Shown in pieces: positions 1-8,552 of a stretch of DNA of 64,000 bases. The notes under the pieces were generated by a model. It did no database searches and was not told the DNA's origin. It saw nothing but the letters and a program-made list of their open reading frames with translations. The DNA comes from Bacteroidota bacterium. GTDB taxonomy: Bacteria; Bacteroidota; Bacteroidia; Chitinophagales; Chitinophagaceae. The position numbers and the translations under genes are program-made. Positions within the stretch are counted from its first letter, which is position 1. Every line of letters starts with the position of its first letter. The DNA is taken from the NCBI GenBank assembly GCA_013285905.1, contig JABDGU010000007.1, positions 1-64,000 on the forward strand. Reading direction: 5' to 3'.

Positions 1-581
1 TTAGGATGTGGCGCATCAAGTGTATTCTGATCGTTTGTATAAGCATGGATGGTGCTCATAAGGCCGGTAACAATGCCAAAAGAGTCATTCAATACCTTGG
101 CCATAGGGGCAAGGCAATTAGTTGTGCATGAAGCGCAACTGATAACTGTTTCGCTGCCGTCCAGTATATGATGGTTTACGTTGAAAACAACTGTTTTCAT
201 TTCGCCTGTGGCAGGAGCTGATATAACAACACGTTTTGCACCTGCTTTTATATGTCCTTCTGCTTTTTCTTTATCGGTAAAGAAGCCGGTACATTCCAAT
301 ACCACGTCTACATCATGCTGGCCCCAAGGTATCTGGCTCGGGTCTTTCTGGGCATATATGTTTATGGCATGGCCTTTAACAACTATGCTGTTGTCGGTAT
401 GGGTTACATCCACACCAAAACGGCCCTGTGCCGTGTCGTATTTTAAAAGATGTGCTAATACATTTGGTTTGGTAAGGTCGTTGATAGCAACTACATCTAT
501 ACCTTCCATATTGTAGATCTGGCGGAAAGCCAGGCGGCCTATACGCCCGAAACCATTGATGGCAACTTTTACTTTACTCAT
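1..581 (-). CDS. gap: Glyceraldehyde-3-phosphate dehydrogenase, type I (3' end outside window)
   Basis: This is the N-terminal 193 residues of glycolytic GAPDH, which oxidises glyceraldehyde-3-phosphate to 1,3-bisphosphoglycerate with NAD in the cytoplasm. The start is ATG at 581, and the protein opens with the Rossmann signature [11 protein letters not shown]. Further in, the reverse strand reads SCASCTTN, which contains the catalytic cysteine. The frame is open to base 1, so the catalytic domain's C-terminal half lies outside the window. A promoter-like TAGCTTTG lies about 45 bases upstream. The family assignment is certain; NAD versus NADP preference was not examined. Confidence 0.96.
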   Translation of the reverse strand, partial: MSKVKVAINGFGRIGRLAFRQIYNMEGIDVVAINDLTKPNVLAHLLKYDTAQGRFGVDVTHTDNSIVVKGHAINIYAQKDPSQIPWGQHDVDVVLECTGFFTDKEKAEGHIKAGAKRVVISAPATGEMKTVVFNVNHHILDGSETVISCASCTTNCLAPMAKVLNDSFGIVTGLMSTIHAYTNDQNTLDAPHP

Positions 582-624
582 TTTCTTTTGGGGAATTAAT
601 TTAAAAACTTTTTAAAATGTGGCG

Positions 625-632
625 CAAAGCTA
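625..632 (-). promoter_or_regulatory. Putative -7 element (TAGCTTTG) of gap
   Basis: On the reverse strand TAGCTTTG matches the Bacteroidota -7 consensus TAnnTTTG. It lies 43 bases before the gap start codon, which would leave a leader of roughly 35-40 bases. No clear TTG at -33 was found at the right distance, so this is an inference from one box. Confidence 0.45.
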
Positions 633-690
633 AGATTTTATGCTTAAAAGATAAACACTCAATTCGTTAAAAAATAATATGTTAAGGAAT

Positions 691-1710
691 TTAATTTAGT
701 GTATCCCTTTTTTCGTTCAGTGCTTGTTGGTAGAGATGGGCATTTTTCATTTGCTCCTCATAGCCCGCTGCAAAATTGTGGTAACCGCTGAAATCAGGCT
801 TAGCACAGAAATAAAGATAATTTGTTTGCGGCGCTTTCAGCACGGCTTCTATACTGCTTACTGAGGGCGTGCATATCGGACCCGGTGGCAGACCTGTATT
901 GGTATAGGTATTATAAGGCGAATTCACTTCCAGGTGGACACCTGTGATACGACGTATGGTAAAATCGCCAATGGCAAATTTCACTGTAGGGTCTGCCTGA
1001 AGGGCCATGCCCTTATGCAGCCTGTTAAGGTAAGTACTGGCTATATTGGGCTTTTCATCGTTCTTATTCGACTCTTCATCTATTATGGAAGCCAATGTTA
1101 TGGCCTGCACTTGTGAGAGTCCCTGGTCTTTCGCTTCCTGTTTACGTTCTTCGGTCCAGAAACGGCGATAGTTTTTAGCAATTTTTTTAAAGGCTGTATC
1201 TGCACGTGTGTTCCAGTAAAAATCGTAAGTATCCTGCATCACGGCACACATGATGGTATTGGTATCCAGATCGTAATTCGCTGCAAATGCAGGGTCGTTC
1301 AGCATCTGCAATATAACGGTAGAGTCTGCCTCCAGGTGTTTGCCTACCAGGCTGCTGAAGTCTTTTTTAGTACGTAGTTTATTGATGACAAGTTTCACAG
1401 GTGTTTGCCTGCCATTGCGCAACATGCGCAGCATATTGTAATTGCTCATACCCGGCTCTATCTTGTATTTGCCGGGATGCACATGAGCAGGGTATTTTGC
1501 ATAGCCCGCCAGCATATCAAAGCTCCATATATCGCTTACATAGCCGCCTTCGCTTAGTGCCTGCTTCACATCCTGATAAGTGGAGCCGGTGCGTATATAC
1601 AGGTACTCACCTCGCGACAAATTGCCTGTGTTAGGGCCAAAGGATTTGTAGGCAGCAAATGCGCCTGCCACAAGGGCTAATAAAAATAATATACTGAGTA
1701 TGCGTCTCAT
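691..1710 (-). CDS. mltG: Endolytic murein transglycosylase MltG (YceG-like)
   Basis: This 339-residue inner-membrane protein belongs to the MltG/YceG family, which cleaves nascent glycan strands and is thought to set their length. Residues 1-20 form the single N-terminal membrane anchor (MRRILSILFLLALVAGAF), followed by a LysM-like region. The catalytic domain holds the segment ITLASIIDEES, where the family's catalytic glutamate sits, and the family hallmark LQADPTVKFA. Length is normal for the family. It is transcribed away from gap's promoter side, with no obvious operon partner. The reading frame is intact. Confidence 0.93.
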   Translation of the reverse strand: MRRILSILFLLALVAGAFAAYKSFGPNTGNLSRGEYLYIRTGSTYQDVKQALSEGGYVSDIWSFDMLAGYAKYPAHVHPGKYKIEPGMSNYNMLRMLRNGRQTPVKLVINKLRTKKDFSSLVGKHLEADSTVILQMLNDPAFAANYDLDTNTIMCAVMQDTYDFYWNTRADTAFKKIAKNYRRFWTEERKQEAKDQGLSQVQAITLASIIDEESNKNDEKPNIASTYLNRLHKGMALQADPTVKFAIGDFTIRRITGVHLEVNSPYNTYTNTGLPPGPICTPSVSSIEAVLKAPQTNYLYFCAKPDFSGYHNFAAGYEEQMKNAHLYQQALNEKRDTLN

Positions 1711-1750
1711 GGGTTTAAATATAGTTAATTTGGCTTGAATGAAAAATCAG

Positions 1751-1782
1751 GGACCTCTCCCTGCCTCTCCAAAGGAGAGGTG
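1751..1782 (+). repeat. Palindromic repeat, CCTCTCC/GGAGAGG arms, intergenic copy
   Basis: This 32-base element contains a direct CCTCTCC doublet. The second copy pairs with GGAGAGG across an AAA loop (CCTCTCCAAAGGAGAGG). It matches 31 of 32 bases of the copy inside the T9SS gene at 3856-3887, and an inverted diverged copy is in the signal peptide coding region at 30006-30039. It lies upstream of mltG, outside any gene. Confidence 0.85.
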
Positions 1783-1859
1783 ATGTGGCGAGCATTGTTG
1801 TTTAAGCAAAAACAATGATAAGAAATTGGTGCATAGTTGATAATCATAACATATTTTCT

Positions 1860-1867
1860 TAATTTTG
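1860..1867 (+). promoter_or_regulatory. Bacteroidota-type promoter (-33 TTG at 1837, -7 TAATTTTG)
   Basis: TAATTTTG matches TAnnTTTG, and a TTG lies at 1837-1839 with a 20-base spacer. The -7 box ends only four bases before the ATG at 1872, so the transcript would have almost no leader. Confidence 0.6.
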
Positions 1868-1871
1868 TATT

Positions 1872-2051
1872 ATGCCTTCGCAGAAACAAACAGATAATAA
1901 ACCTGATGCTAAACTGCAAATTTCTGAGGAATCAGAAATGGAGCGCCTGCGCCGCGATGTTTTTCGCCCTGATATGGAAAAACTACAGCTATTCACAAAA
2001 ATGCTACGGGCCAATGCTTTATATAAAAAAGCAAAAGTGAGCCACAAATAG
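1872..2051 (+). CDS. Small conserved-type hypothetical protein, 59 aa
   Basis: This short ORF (begins MPSQKQTDNK) is charged and probably helical. Residues 22-55 (MERLRRDVFRPDMEKLQLFTKMLRANALYKKA) look like one or two amphipathic helices. There is no signal peptide or membrane segment. It is supported by a good TTG/TAATTTTG promoter immediately upstream and by non-random composition. A downstream in-frame ATG at codon 23 is an alternative start if a leader is needed. The sequence resembles small uncharacterised cytoplasmic proteins of this phylum, but no function can be given. Confidence 0.6.
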   Translation: MPSQKQTDNKPDAKLQISEESEMERLRRDVFRPDMEKLQLFTKMLRANALYKKAKVSHK

Positions 2052-2071
2052 GAAATACTTTTTAGGAGCTG

Positions 2072-2130
2072 AATACCTAAATCTCAGGAGATTTCTCACC
2101 CGAAGAAAAATCGGGTTCGAAATGACGATC
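2072..2130 (+). repeat. Double-hairpin intergenic element
   Basis: Two short inverted repeats lie in tandem. AAATCTC/GAGATTT is separated by two bases (2079-2094), and CCCGA/TCGGG by seven (2099-2115). The element runs on into TTCGAAATGACGA. Its layout resembles dispersed intergenic repeats of this phylum. It lies between the 59-residue ORF and the T9SS gene, where it could also act as a terminator, although no T-tract follows. Confidence 0.5.
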
Positions 2131-2186
2131 TTTACTTGGCACCTTCATTCCAATTATTCATTATCTTTATTACTAAATTACTGAAA

Positions 2187-4121
2187 ATGAAAAAGCTATC
2201 CATTGGCCTTATTGCTTTTCTTTCATTTATTTTTTTGCCTTGGGGTTTATTTGCGCAGGGGTGGAGTGAGTTGGGGACTGGGGCTAATGCCCTTAATGCG
2301 AATTTCTCTATAATAAGTGTTACCTCAGATATTGCAGGAAATGTGTATGCCGCTCAGTTCTCGGACTCTTTTGCTTTTAACCCCCTCGCGAATAACTACA
2401 TTACAAAATGGAATGGTAATAACTGGACAGAATTAGGCACAGGAATACATGCCCTTAATCCTAATAATTACGTTATAAGTCTTACTACTGACAAATTAGG
2501 TAATGTATATGCTGCGGGAGATTTCACTGATTCAAACTATAGAGAGTACGTCGCTAAATGGGACGGTGTTAACTGGACAAAATTAGGGACTGGAGTTAAT
2601 TCCTTAAATGCATGGGGCCAAATAAATATTATTACTACTGATAAATTTGGTAATGTATATGCTGCGGGTGGATTTACTGATTCTGGTGCTTTGCCAAATG
2701 GTCATCCTTATGTCGCCAAATGGGATGGTGTTAGTTGGACAGAACTAGGCACAGGTCCCAACGCATTAAACCCGAATAAAGACATATATAGCATGGCGAT
2801 AGATAATTTCGGCAACGTATATGTGGCAGGTGGTTTTACGGACTCAACGACTTGGTTGCCCAATGGGAATCATTATGTTGCCAAATGGAATGGTGTTGGC
2901 TGGACAGAATTAGGTGCAAGTCTCAATGCATTGCACGCAGATGGCGCAATCAATAGTATTGCAGTTGATAATATTGGAAATGTTTATGCAGAGGGGCAAT
3001 TTATGAATTCGAATGGTGAATATTATGTAAGCAAATGGGATGGCAGTACATGGTCTGAATTAGGCATTAATAATAATAGTTTAAATCCTAATAGTTGGAC
3101 TGGGACACTTACGTTGGATGATTCTGGATATGTGTACGTTACAGGCGATTTTACAGATTCAAATGGGCATTACTATGTGGCTAAATGGAATGGTAACATT
3201 TGGTCTAAACTAGGTACAGGTAGTAATGAATTGAATGCAAATGGTCCGGTTGTGTGCTTAACAACAGATGTTTTAGGAAATATTTACGCTGGTGGTTCTT
3301 TTACGGATTCAACTGGTAAATATTATGTGTGTGAATATTCCCAGTATATTTCTATTTTCTGCCATAATTATTCCAGCGGACTAGGCCTCGACTCCACAGA
3401 CATCGGCCGTTTCATTATAGGCCCTGACACTTTCGGCTCGGTATATTCTCATCTTGCTAATCCTGCTGCATTTCATTCTTATACTTTTAATTCCGCCGAT
3501 ACCATTCAATTATCTGTTGACAGCAGCTACCATATACAGGAGGCCGGCATTATGAATACTATACATGATGCAGATGCCAAAGTAACTTTGTTTATAGACT
3601 ACAATGCCAACGGGCATTATGATATACCGGAAGAAAGGGTCTGGACAAGCTATTCCAAAGCTTTCTATTATTATATCCTTGATACAAACATTATCATTCC
3701 ATCTACTGTTGCCGTAGATACGCCCTTGGGTATGCGGCTAATTATTAACAATGACACCGGCGCCAGTGCCGCGTCGGATTCTGCATGTGGAACTTATGTA
3801 TCCGGTGAGACGCAGGATTATGTTGTTATTTTCAGGAATGGGATGGAGGGGATAAGGACCTCTCCCGGCCTCTCCAAAGGAGAGGTGACAGTATGGCCCA
3901 ACCCGGCTGAAAATAACCTGAGTATTAAGATTGTTGGTCAGGCGACCACCAATCTTAATGCAGTGAAAATATTTGATTTGGTAGGCAGAGAAGTGTATAG
4001 CAATGCTGTAAAAGGGAATGCCCTTAACATTAATGTTTCAGCTTGGAGCAATGGAATGTATATATGCAGGGTGTCGTGTGCAGGCGGGGAGATGGTTAGG
4101 AAGTTTGTGGTGAACCATTAG
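2187..4121 (+). CDS. T9SS-exported protein with seven propeller-like repeats
   Basis: This is a secreted protein of 644 residues. The start at 2187 gives a clean signal peptide (MKKLSIGLIAFLSF to FAQ); an upstream in-frame ATG at 2136 would only add a non-signal prefix. About 390 residues follow as seven repeats of roughly 50, each of the form W(T/S)(E/K)LG.G...LN...GN(V/I)Y..G.FTDS...YYVAKW.G, consistent with a seven-bladed beta-propeller. A non-repeat region follows (CHNYSSGLGLDSTDIGRF), then a T9SS type A sorting domain beginning VTVWPNPAENNLSIKI and ending MVRKFVVNH. A palindromic repeat at 3856-3887 encodes the linker just before that domain. The ligand is unknown. Confidence 0.88.
   Translation: MKKLSIGLIAFLSFIFLPWGLFAQGWSELGTGANALNANFSIISVTSDIAGNVYAAQFSDSFAFNPLANNYITKWNGNNWTELGTGIHALNPNNYVISLTTDKLGNVYAAGDFTDSNYREYVAKWDGVNWTKLGTGVNSLNAWGQINIITTDKFGNVYAAGGFTDSGALPNGHPYVAKWDGVSWTELGTGPNALNPNKDIYSMAIDNFGNVYVAGGFTDSTTWLPNGNHYVAKWNGVGWTELGASLNALHADGAINSIAVDNIGNVYAEGQFMNSNGEYYVSKWDGSTWSELGINNNSLNPNSWTGTLTLDDSGYVYVTGDFTDSNGHYYVAKWNGNIWSKLGTGSNELNANGPVVCLTTDVLGNIYAGGSFTDSTGKYYVCEYSQYISIFCHNYSSGLGLDSTDIGRFIIGPDTFGSVYSHLANPAAFHSYTFNSADTIQLSVDSSYHIQEAGIMNTIHDADAKVTLFIDYNANGHYDIPEERVWTSYSKAFYYYILDTNIIIPSTVAVDTPLGMRLIINNDTGASAASDSACGTYVSGETQDYVVIFRNGMEGIRTSPGLSKGEVTVWPNPAENNLSIKIVGQATTNLNAVKIFDLVGREVYSNAVKGNALNINVSAWSNGMYICRVSCAGGEMVRKFVVNH
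3856..3887 (+). repeat. Palindromic repeat in frame inside T9SS gene, before the sorting domain
   Basis: The element matches the intergenic copy at 1751-1782 in 31 of 32 bases. In frame it encodes R-T-S-P-G-L-S-K-G-E-V, immediately upstream of TVWPNP, the first strand of the sorting domain. The reading frame continues through it. Confidence 0.85.
3930..3948 (+). repeat. Palindrome ATTGTTGGTCAGGCGACCA inside the sorting domain
   Basis: The core TTGGTC-AGGC-GACCA can form a hairpin. The 19 bases are identical to 32084-32102 in another T9SS gene, at the equivalent position of its sorting domain. They encode I-V-G-Q-A-T in both. Confidence 0.75.
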
Positions 4122-4153
4122 AAGGCTTCATCATATCATCTCTTATAAATTTG

Positions 4154-4161
4154 TATCTTTG
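4154..4161 (+). promoter_or_regulatory. Putative -7 element TATCTTTG
   Basis: An exact TAnnTTTG match upstream of the nucleotidyltransferase gene. It overlaps the longest possible start codon (TTG 4159), which argues for a start further downstream. Confidence 0.45.
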
Positions 4162-4206
4162 TATAACATTCCCTTTACCAGAGATAAACAATTGAACTAT
4201 CCATTT

Positions 4207-4524
4207 GTGATAAATGACAATTCCATACAAAAGCAAATAAAGCAAGCGGTTAGAGAAACCGATGACTCGGCTATGGTCATTTTATTTGGTTCCAGAGCCA
4301 GGGGTAATTCCAGTCCGGGATCCGATTGGGATATTCTTATCTTAATAAATAAACCAAGCGTTTCGGTTAAGGACGAACAAATTTTCAGGCATAAATTATA
4401 CGACCTTGAATTAAAAATAAATGAGCCTATCTCCACCTTTGTTTATTCACTAAAAGACTGGAATAGTAAACTATCAGGAATGCCCCTTTATAAAAACATC
4501 CAGAAAGAAGGAATTATACTTTAG
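4207..4524 (+). CDS. MNT-type nucleotidyltransferase domain protein
   Basis: This is a small cytoplasmic protein of the polymerase-beta-like minimal nucleotidyltransferase family. Motif I reads LFGSRARGNS and the metal-binding motif SDWDILILIN supplies the two aspartates of the hG[GS]-DxD active site. The frame is open back to TTG 4159, but a promoter -7 box covers that codon. GTG 4207 gives the usual 20-odd residues before motif I and was chosen; TTG 4192 is also possible. Such proteins often pair with a HEPN partner as toxin-antitoxin systems, but no HEPN gene is adjacent here. The substrate is unknown. Confidence 0.8.
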   Translation: MINDNSIQKQIKQAVRETDDSAMVILFGSRARGNSSPGSDWDILILINKPSVSVKDEQIFRHKLYDLELKINEPISTFVYSLKDWNSKLSGMPLYKNIQKEGIIL

Positions 4525-4533
4525 CATGGCTGA

Positions 4534-4770
4534 TTACTTCTTAAAATATAAGCCGATAATCATCAAAGCCAGTCCGACAAAAAGAGAAACAAACCATTTT
4601 ATCAAATCTACTTTGGCATTTACAAGATCTTCTTTCGTTGCTAATATGTCTTTCTTTTCCTGAAATTTGTTTTCGGTCTTAGATTCAAAATATTGGATAA
4701 CAGTTTCAGCTTCCTCCTCGCTGAAACGTTTTTTGAATAGCTCGTAAACTTTTAATTCTAAAGATGACAT
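4534..4770 (-). CDS. Small coiled-coil protein with C-terminal membrane helix (DUF1640/CCDC90-like)
   Basis: This 78-residue protein starts MSSLELKVYELFKKRF at 4770. It has a helical, charged N-terminal half (EEEAETVIQYFESK), a K/E/D-rich heptad-like middle (KKDILATKEDLVNAKVDLIKW), and a single C-terminal transmembrane segment (FVSLFVGLALMIIGLYF) ending in KK. This layout is typical of bacterial DUF1640-like proteins of unknown function. The longer frame starting at 4800 is unlikely because a -7 box (TATCTTTG) sits eight bases upstream of the chosen ATG. It is convergent with the nucleotidyltransferase gene. Confidence 0.7.
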   Translation of the reverse strand: MSSLELKVYELFKKRFSEEEAETVIQYFESKTENKFQEKKDILATKEDLVNAKVDLIKWFVSLFVGLALMIIGLYFKK

Positions 4771-4778
4771 ACCTGTTA

Positions 4779-4786
4779 CAAAGATA
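4779..4786 (-). promoter_or_regulatory. -7 element TATCTTTG, eight bases from the start codon
   Basis: An exact consensus match on the reverse strand, with eight bases between it and the ATG at 4770. Transcription would begin at or just before the start codon. Confidence 0.55.
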
Positions 4787-4881
4787 AGACTACTTCTCAA
4801 AAAACGAAGTAAAATTTATATAGAAAATTCGCCTTTATGCGTATACAGCCGTCTGACCGCAGGGCTGTACTGATGGCTATG

Positions 4882-6777
4882 CTACCCCACTTCAACCCCC
4901 AACTCCTCGGCCAGATCTTTCTCCACTTTCAGGTTCTGGATGATAAATACCTGCCTATCGGGCGTGTTTTTGCCCATATAATATTCCAGCAGTTTTTGTA
5001 TGTGTGCATCCTGGCTAAGCAGCACAGGGTCTTTGCGAATATCATCGCCAATAAACTGCGCAAACTCTGCCGGGGATATTTCACCCAAGCCTTTGAAACG
5101 TGTTATCTCGGGTTTTGTGCCCAGTTCTGCTACTGCATTTCTTCTTTGTTCTTCGCTGTAACAATAAATGGTCTTTTGCTTATTGCGCACACGGAATAAA
5201 GGGGTCTGCAATATATATATATGCCCAGCCCTAACGAGGTCGGGGAAGAATTGCAGGAAGAAAGTCATGATGAGGAGGCGGATGTGCATACCATCCACAT
5301 CGGCATCTGTAGCAATAACTATGTTGTTGTAGCGCAGGCCTTCCAGTCCCTGCTCAATGTTGAGGGCATGTTGCAGCAGGTTGAACTCTTCATTCTCATA
5401 CACCACTTTCTTGGTAAGGCCATAGCAGTTTAGCGGCTTACCCCTAAGACTGAAAACAGCCTGTGTCTCTACCATGCGGCTTTTGGTTATAGAGCCCGAA
5501 GCAGAATCACCCTCGGTTATGAATATGGTTGACTCCAATTGTTTTTGCATGAACTCTTCGCGGCCCTTTGTGGGCGGTTCATCGTTCATGTGAAAGCGGC
5601 AATCGCGGAGTTTTTTATTGTGCAGGTTGGCTTTTTTGGCACGCTCGTTGGCCAGTTTGCGTATGCCCGAAAGTTCCTTGCGCTCATGTTCGCTTTGCTC
5701 AATGCGTTTCTTCAGTGCATCGGCAATAGCCTGGTTTTTATGCAGAAAATTATCCAATTCTTTCGCAAGGAAATCGAGGATAAAAGATTTCATAGATGGG
5801 CCATTCTCGAAAACATATTGAGAACCCAGCTTGGTTTTTGTCTGCGATTCAAACACAGGTTCCTGTACACGTACCGATATAGCAGCTACAATACTCTGGC
5901 GCACATCTGCTGCGTCATAGTCTTTTTTGTAAAAATCGCGTATCACCTTCACAAAGGCCTCACGAAAAGCACCATGGTGCGTGCCGCCCTGTGTGGTATG
6001 CTGCCCGTTCACAAAAGAATAAATATCCTCGCCATAATCGCCGTTGTGCGTCAGGGCCACTTCTATGTCTTCGCCCTTCAGGTGTATGATAGGATAACGC
6101 AGGTCATCAGGATTGGTTTTGCGTTGCAGGAGGTCGAGCAGTCCATTTTTAGAAACATAATTTTTGCCGTTGAAATTGATCTGCAAACCCGCATTCAGGA
6201 AGCAGTAATTCCATACCTGGTTCTCTATATATTCCGATAGGTAGTGATAATTTTTAAAAACAGAATCGTCGGGAATAAAAGTAATAAGCGTGCCATTAGG
6301 TTCGGTACTTGCAGCTTCCTTATGTTCTTTAATTAGATTGCCTTTGTCAAACTCTGCCACTTTGGTGCGGCCCTCACGGAAAGCAGCCACTTTAAAATAG
6401 GAGCTTAAAGCATTTACGGCTTTCGTACCTACCCCATTCAGCCCAACCGACTTTTGGAAGGCTTTACTATCGTATTTGGCCCCTGTGTTTATTTTACTAA
6501 CCACATCAACCACTTTGCCTAAAGGTATGCCGCGGCCATAGTCGCGAACCGTAACGGTACCTTTATCAATTTTTATTTCCACGCGCTTGCCGTGGCCCAT
6601 GGTGTATTCGTCAATGCAATTGTCTATCACTTCCTTAAGCAACACATATATCCCATCGTCCATACTGGTGCCATCGCCCAGCTTGCCTATATACATACCG
6701 GGGCGAAGGCGTATGTGCTCGCGCCAGTCCAGGGAACGGATACTTTCTTCGTTATATTGATTTAACAGATCAGCCAT
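4882..6777 (-). CDS. parE: DNA topoisomerase IV subunit B
   Basis: This is a type IIA topoisomerase ATPase subunit of 631 residues that decatenates daughter chromosomes together with ParC. The GHKL ATPase motifs are visible: EVIDNCIDE (residues 48-56), DYGRGIP, and [13 protein letters not shown]. The TOPRIM domain has [11 protein letters not shown] and [12 protein letters not shown], with the metal-binding acidic residues in place. Length and the opening RLRPGMYIG fit ParE of Bacteroidota better than GyrB, but the two are close, so GyrB is the alternative. parC is not adjacent in the visible sequence. A TACTTTTG -7 box lies 16 bases upstream. Confidence 0.92.
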   Translation of the reverse strand: MADLLNQYNEESIRSLDWREHIRLRPGMYIGKLGDGTSMDDGIYVLLKEVIDNCIDEYTMGHGKRVEIKIDKGTVTVRDYGRGIPLGKVVDVVSKINTGAKYDSKAFQKSVGLNGVGTKAVNALSSYFKVAAFREGRTKVAEFDKGNLIKEHKEAASTEPNGTLITFIPDDSVFKNYHYLSEYIENQVWNYCFLNAGLQINFNGKNYVSKNGLLDLLQRKTNPDDLRYPIIHLKGEDIEVALTHNGDYGEDIYSFVNGQHTTQGGTHHGAFREAFVKVIRDFYKKDYDAADVRQSIVAAISVRVQEPVFESQTKTKLGSQYVFENGPSMKSFILDFLAKELDNFLHKNQAIADALKKRIEQSEHERKELSGIRKLANERAKKANLHNKKLRDCRFHMNDEPPTKGREEFMQKQLESTIFITEGDSASGSITKSRMVETQAVFSLRGKPLNCYGLTKKVVYENEEFNLLQHALNIEQGLEGLRYNNIVIATDADVDGMHIRLLIMTFFLQFFPDLVRAGHIYILQTPLFRVRNKQKTIYCYSEEQRRNAVAELGTKPEITRFKGLGEISPAEFAQFIGDDIRKDPVLLSQDAHIQKLLEYYMGKNTPDRQVFIIQNLKVEKDLAEELGVEVG

Positions 6778-6793
6778 CTTATAAGTAAAAAAG

Positions 6794-6801
6794 CAAAAGT
6801 A
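6794..6801 (-). promoter_or_regulatory. Putative -7 element TACTTTTG of parE
   Basis: A consensus match 16 bases before the parE ATG. A TTG on the same strand lies about 17 bases further upstream, within the broad spacing seen in this phylum. Confidence 0.5.
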
Positions 6802-6829
6802 AAAAATTGCTTGTGGGCAAAAGTAAATT

Positions 6830-6861
6830 AAAAAACCTCCTGCTGATGCAGGAGGTTTTTT
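6830..6861 (-). terminator. Rho-independent terminator after the FadL-type porin gene
   Basis: A perfect 14-base stem, AAAAAACCTCCTGC paired with GCAGGAGGTTTTTT around a TGAT loop, ends in a T-tract on both strands. It follows the stop codon of the reverse-strand gene by about 20 bases and separates it from parE. Confidence 0.92.
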
Positions 6862-6883
6862 ATATGTGTATGAGATGTTATTA

Positions 6884-8395
6884 TCAGAATTTAAAACCCA
6901 CTGTCATAGATGCATTGTTAAAGCTGTTTCCTAAAGTAGCGATAGGCACTGCTGCATAAGATGGATCGGAAGGATAAGGCTGTTCAACACCATTATACAT
7001 AGTATGTGCAAAAGCAGCGTCTAGGTACCAACGATCAAAACGGAAACCAAAGCCACCCGAAATAGTATTACTTGCGGTATTTATGCCACTGCTGGTTTTA
7101 TAGGGGCTGCCCATAAAGCTGTAACCGGCCCTAAGGCTAAAGAAATTAGTTATGCGGCCTTCTATGCCCACACGAATATTGGATGCTGCCTGCAAATTAG
7201 TTTTAATATCGTTATTAACCTGGGTTTGCATAACCTGGTAAGCAGGATCGAAGCTATAGGATGCAGAACTGTAATCCACATATTCATAGTCAACTGTAAT
7301 GAAACCATGTGTACCAAGGAAACCTGTTGCACTTAGTACTGCCCTCCATGGCGTAGTTAAATTATAATCAAGCGGAATACTAACTGCGTTTGCCGTGTAG
7401 GGATTTACACCTGCAGGTACTGTAGATATATCACTGCTGATAACATTGCTGTAATCATCATGCATGGTATAAAAAGTAGGCGAGTGTATGGCAAAACCAA
7501 AACGGAAATAATCTGAGGCTTTATAGATAATGCCCAGTTTCAGGTTGATACCCGAACCGCTTGTGTTAAGCGTTTCATTGTAGGTATAGGAATTAAAACC
7601 TGTGCTGTCAGCACCAATGGCCGTTTCAGAATAAACAGAAGAACGGGAATAATTTATTATCGGGATACCGATAGTAGCGCCAAGCAACAATTGGTCCATA
7701 TAATTACCGCCAAAAGAGATGACCATTTCATTAATGCCCCCTCTTTCGCTTACCGAACGGAGTTGCTTTACTCCTTTCGAGGGATCAACAATAGACTCAA
7801 AAACACCGTTTACAGAATCATAATTGGTAAGGTATGCCTGATAACCCGCATAACCATATAATGCAGGATTAGGATTATTAGGGTCGCTGCCGGTGCCGTT
7901 TATATTATTGTCTGCTGCATAGGCCTGCGTGGCGCTGCTGCTGTAATTATTACCACTATAGGTATAATCCCTGTTGAAATCCGCAAGGCGGTTCACTCCT
8001 ATACCAAAAGAGAATGATTTCCACTGGCTTCTCCGTGCCCTGCGCCCCTTTGGCGCAGAAGTAAATACAATACCTGCATTATTAAAGTTGAAATGGGTAC
8101 TGCTGGTACTGGTGCTGTTACCAAGATAATCGCCCGAAACTGAATTGATCTTGAGTGATGGTGTGAACATTACTTCTGAAGACTTATAAACTGCTATGCC
8201 GGCAGGGTTAATGCTTAAAGACGAAAAATCGCCACCAATGGAACCAACTGCGTCTCCAATGCCCATTGCCCTTGCCGTACCTGATGGTGATAAATAAGAA
8301 TATCGAAGCGCATCAATATAACTCTGCGCAAATGCTGCCGACGCTGTACTTGTAATTAATATGCCTGCCAGTAATAACGATTTGGTATTGCTCAT
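6884..8395 (-). CDS. Outer membrane protein, OmpP1/FadL/TodX type
   Basis: This 503-residue outer membrane beta-barrel has a signal peptide (cleavage after AAFAQ, about residue 24). The mature N-terminus reads [33 protein letters not shown], which is the FadL-type hatch and N-P-A-G-(I/L)-A signature. The remainder alternates hydrophobic and polar residues and ends in SMTVGFKF with an aromatic terminal residue, as expected for BAM-inserted barrels. Family members transport long-chain fatty acids or other hydrophobic compounds. Which substrate applies here cannot be read from sequence. It has its own terminator. Confidence 0.86.
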   Translation of the reverse strand: MSNTKSLLLAGILITSTASAAFAQSYIDALRYSYLSPSGTARAMGIGDAVGSIGGDFSSLSINPAGIAVYKSSEVMFTPSLKINSVSGDYLGNSTSTSSTHFNFNNAGIVFTSAPKGRRARRSQWKSFSFGIGVNRLADFNRDYTYSGNNYSSSATQAYAADNNINGTGSDPNNPNPALYGYAGYQAYLTNYDSVNGVFESIVDPSKGVKQLRSVSERGGINEMVISFGGNYMDQLLLGATIGIPIINYSRSSVYSETAIGADSTGFNSYTYNETLNTSGSGINLKLGIIYKASDYFRFGFAIHSPTFYTMHDDYSNVISSDISTVPAGVNPYTANAVSIPLDYNLTTPWRAVLSATGFLGTHGFITVDYEYVDYSSASYSFDPAYQVMQTQVNNDIKTNLQAASNIRVGIEGRITNFFSLRAGYSFMGSPYKTSSGINTASNTISGGFGFRFDRWYLDAAFAHTMYNGVEQPYPSDPSYAAVPIATLGNSFNNASMTVGFKF

Positions 8396-8493
8396 AAATC
8401 CGATTTTGTATTTGACAAAGATTTAGTAAAAATGTTTAAAAAAATTGACAAAATAAATGGTGCAAAAATTATACCGACAATTTCTCTAAAAAG

Positions 8494-8520
8494 AACACCA
8501 CGCCTTGTAAGCGTGGTGTT
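8494..8520 (-). terminator. Hairpin terminator of the Gly/Tyr-rich secreted protein gene
   Basis: AACACCACGC and GCGTGGTGTT form a perfect 10-base stem around a seven-base loop. On the reverse strand a T-rich stretch (TTCTTTTTAG) follows, 30-60 bases beyond the stop codon. Confidence 0.85.
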
Positions 8521-8552
8521 GAATAATATATTGTGTTGCAATATTGTTAAAA

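Noticed and set aside
2105-2125. GGGTTCGAAATGAC as a tRNA T-arm
   Set aside because: No acceptor, D or anticodon stems can be formed around it; it is part of a palindromic repeat. No tRNA or rRNA gene was found anywhere in the window.
5539-6240. Forward-strand 233-residue open frame
   Set aside because: It lies entirely inside parE on the other strand, whose TOPRIM and ATPase motifs are unmistakable, and it has no family-like sequence.
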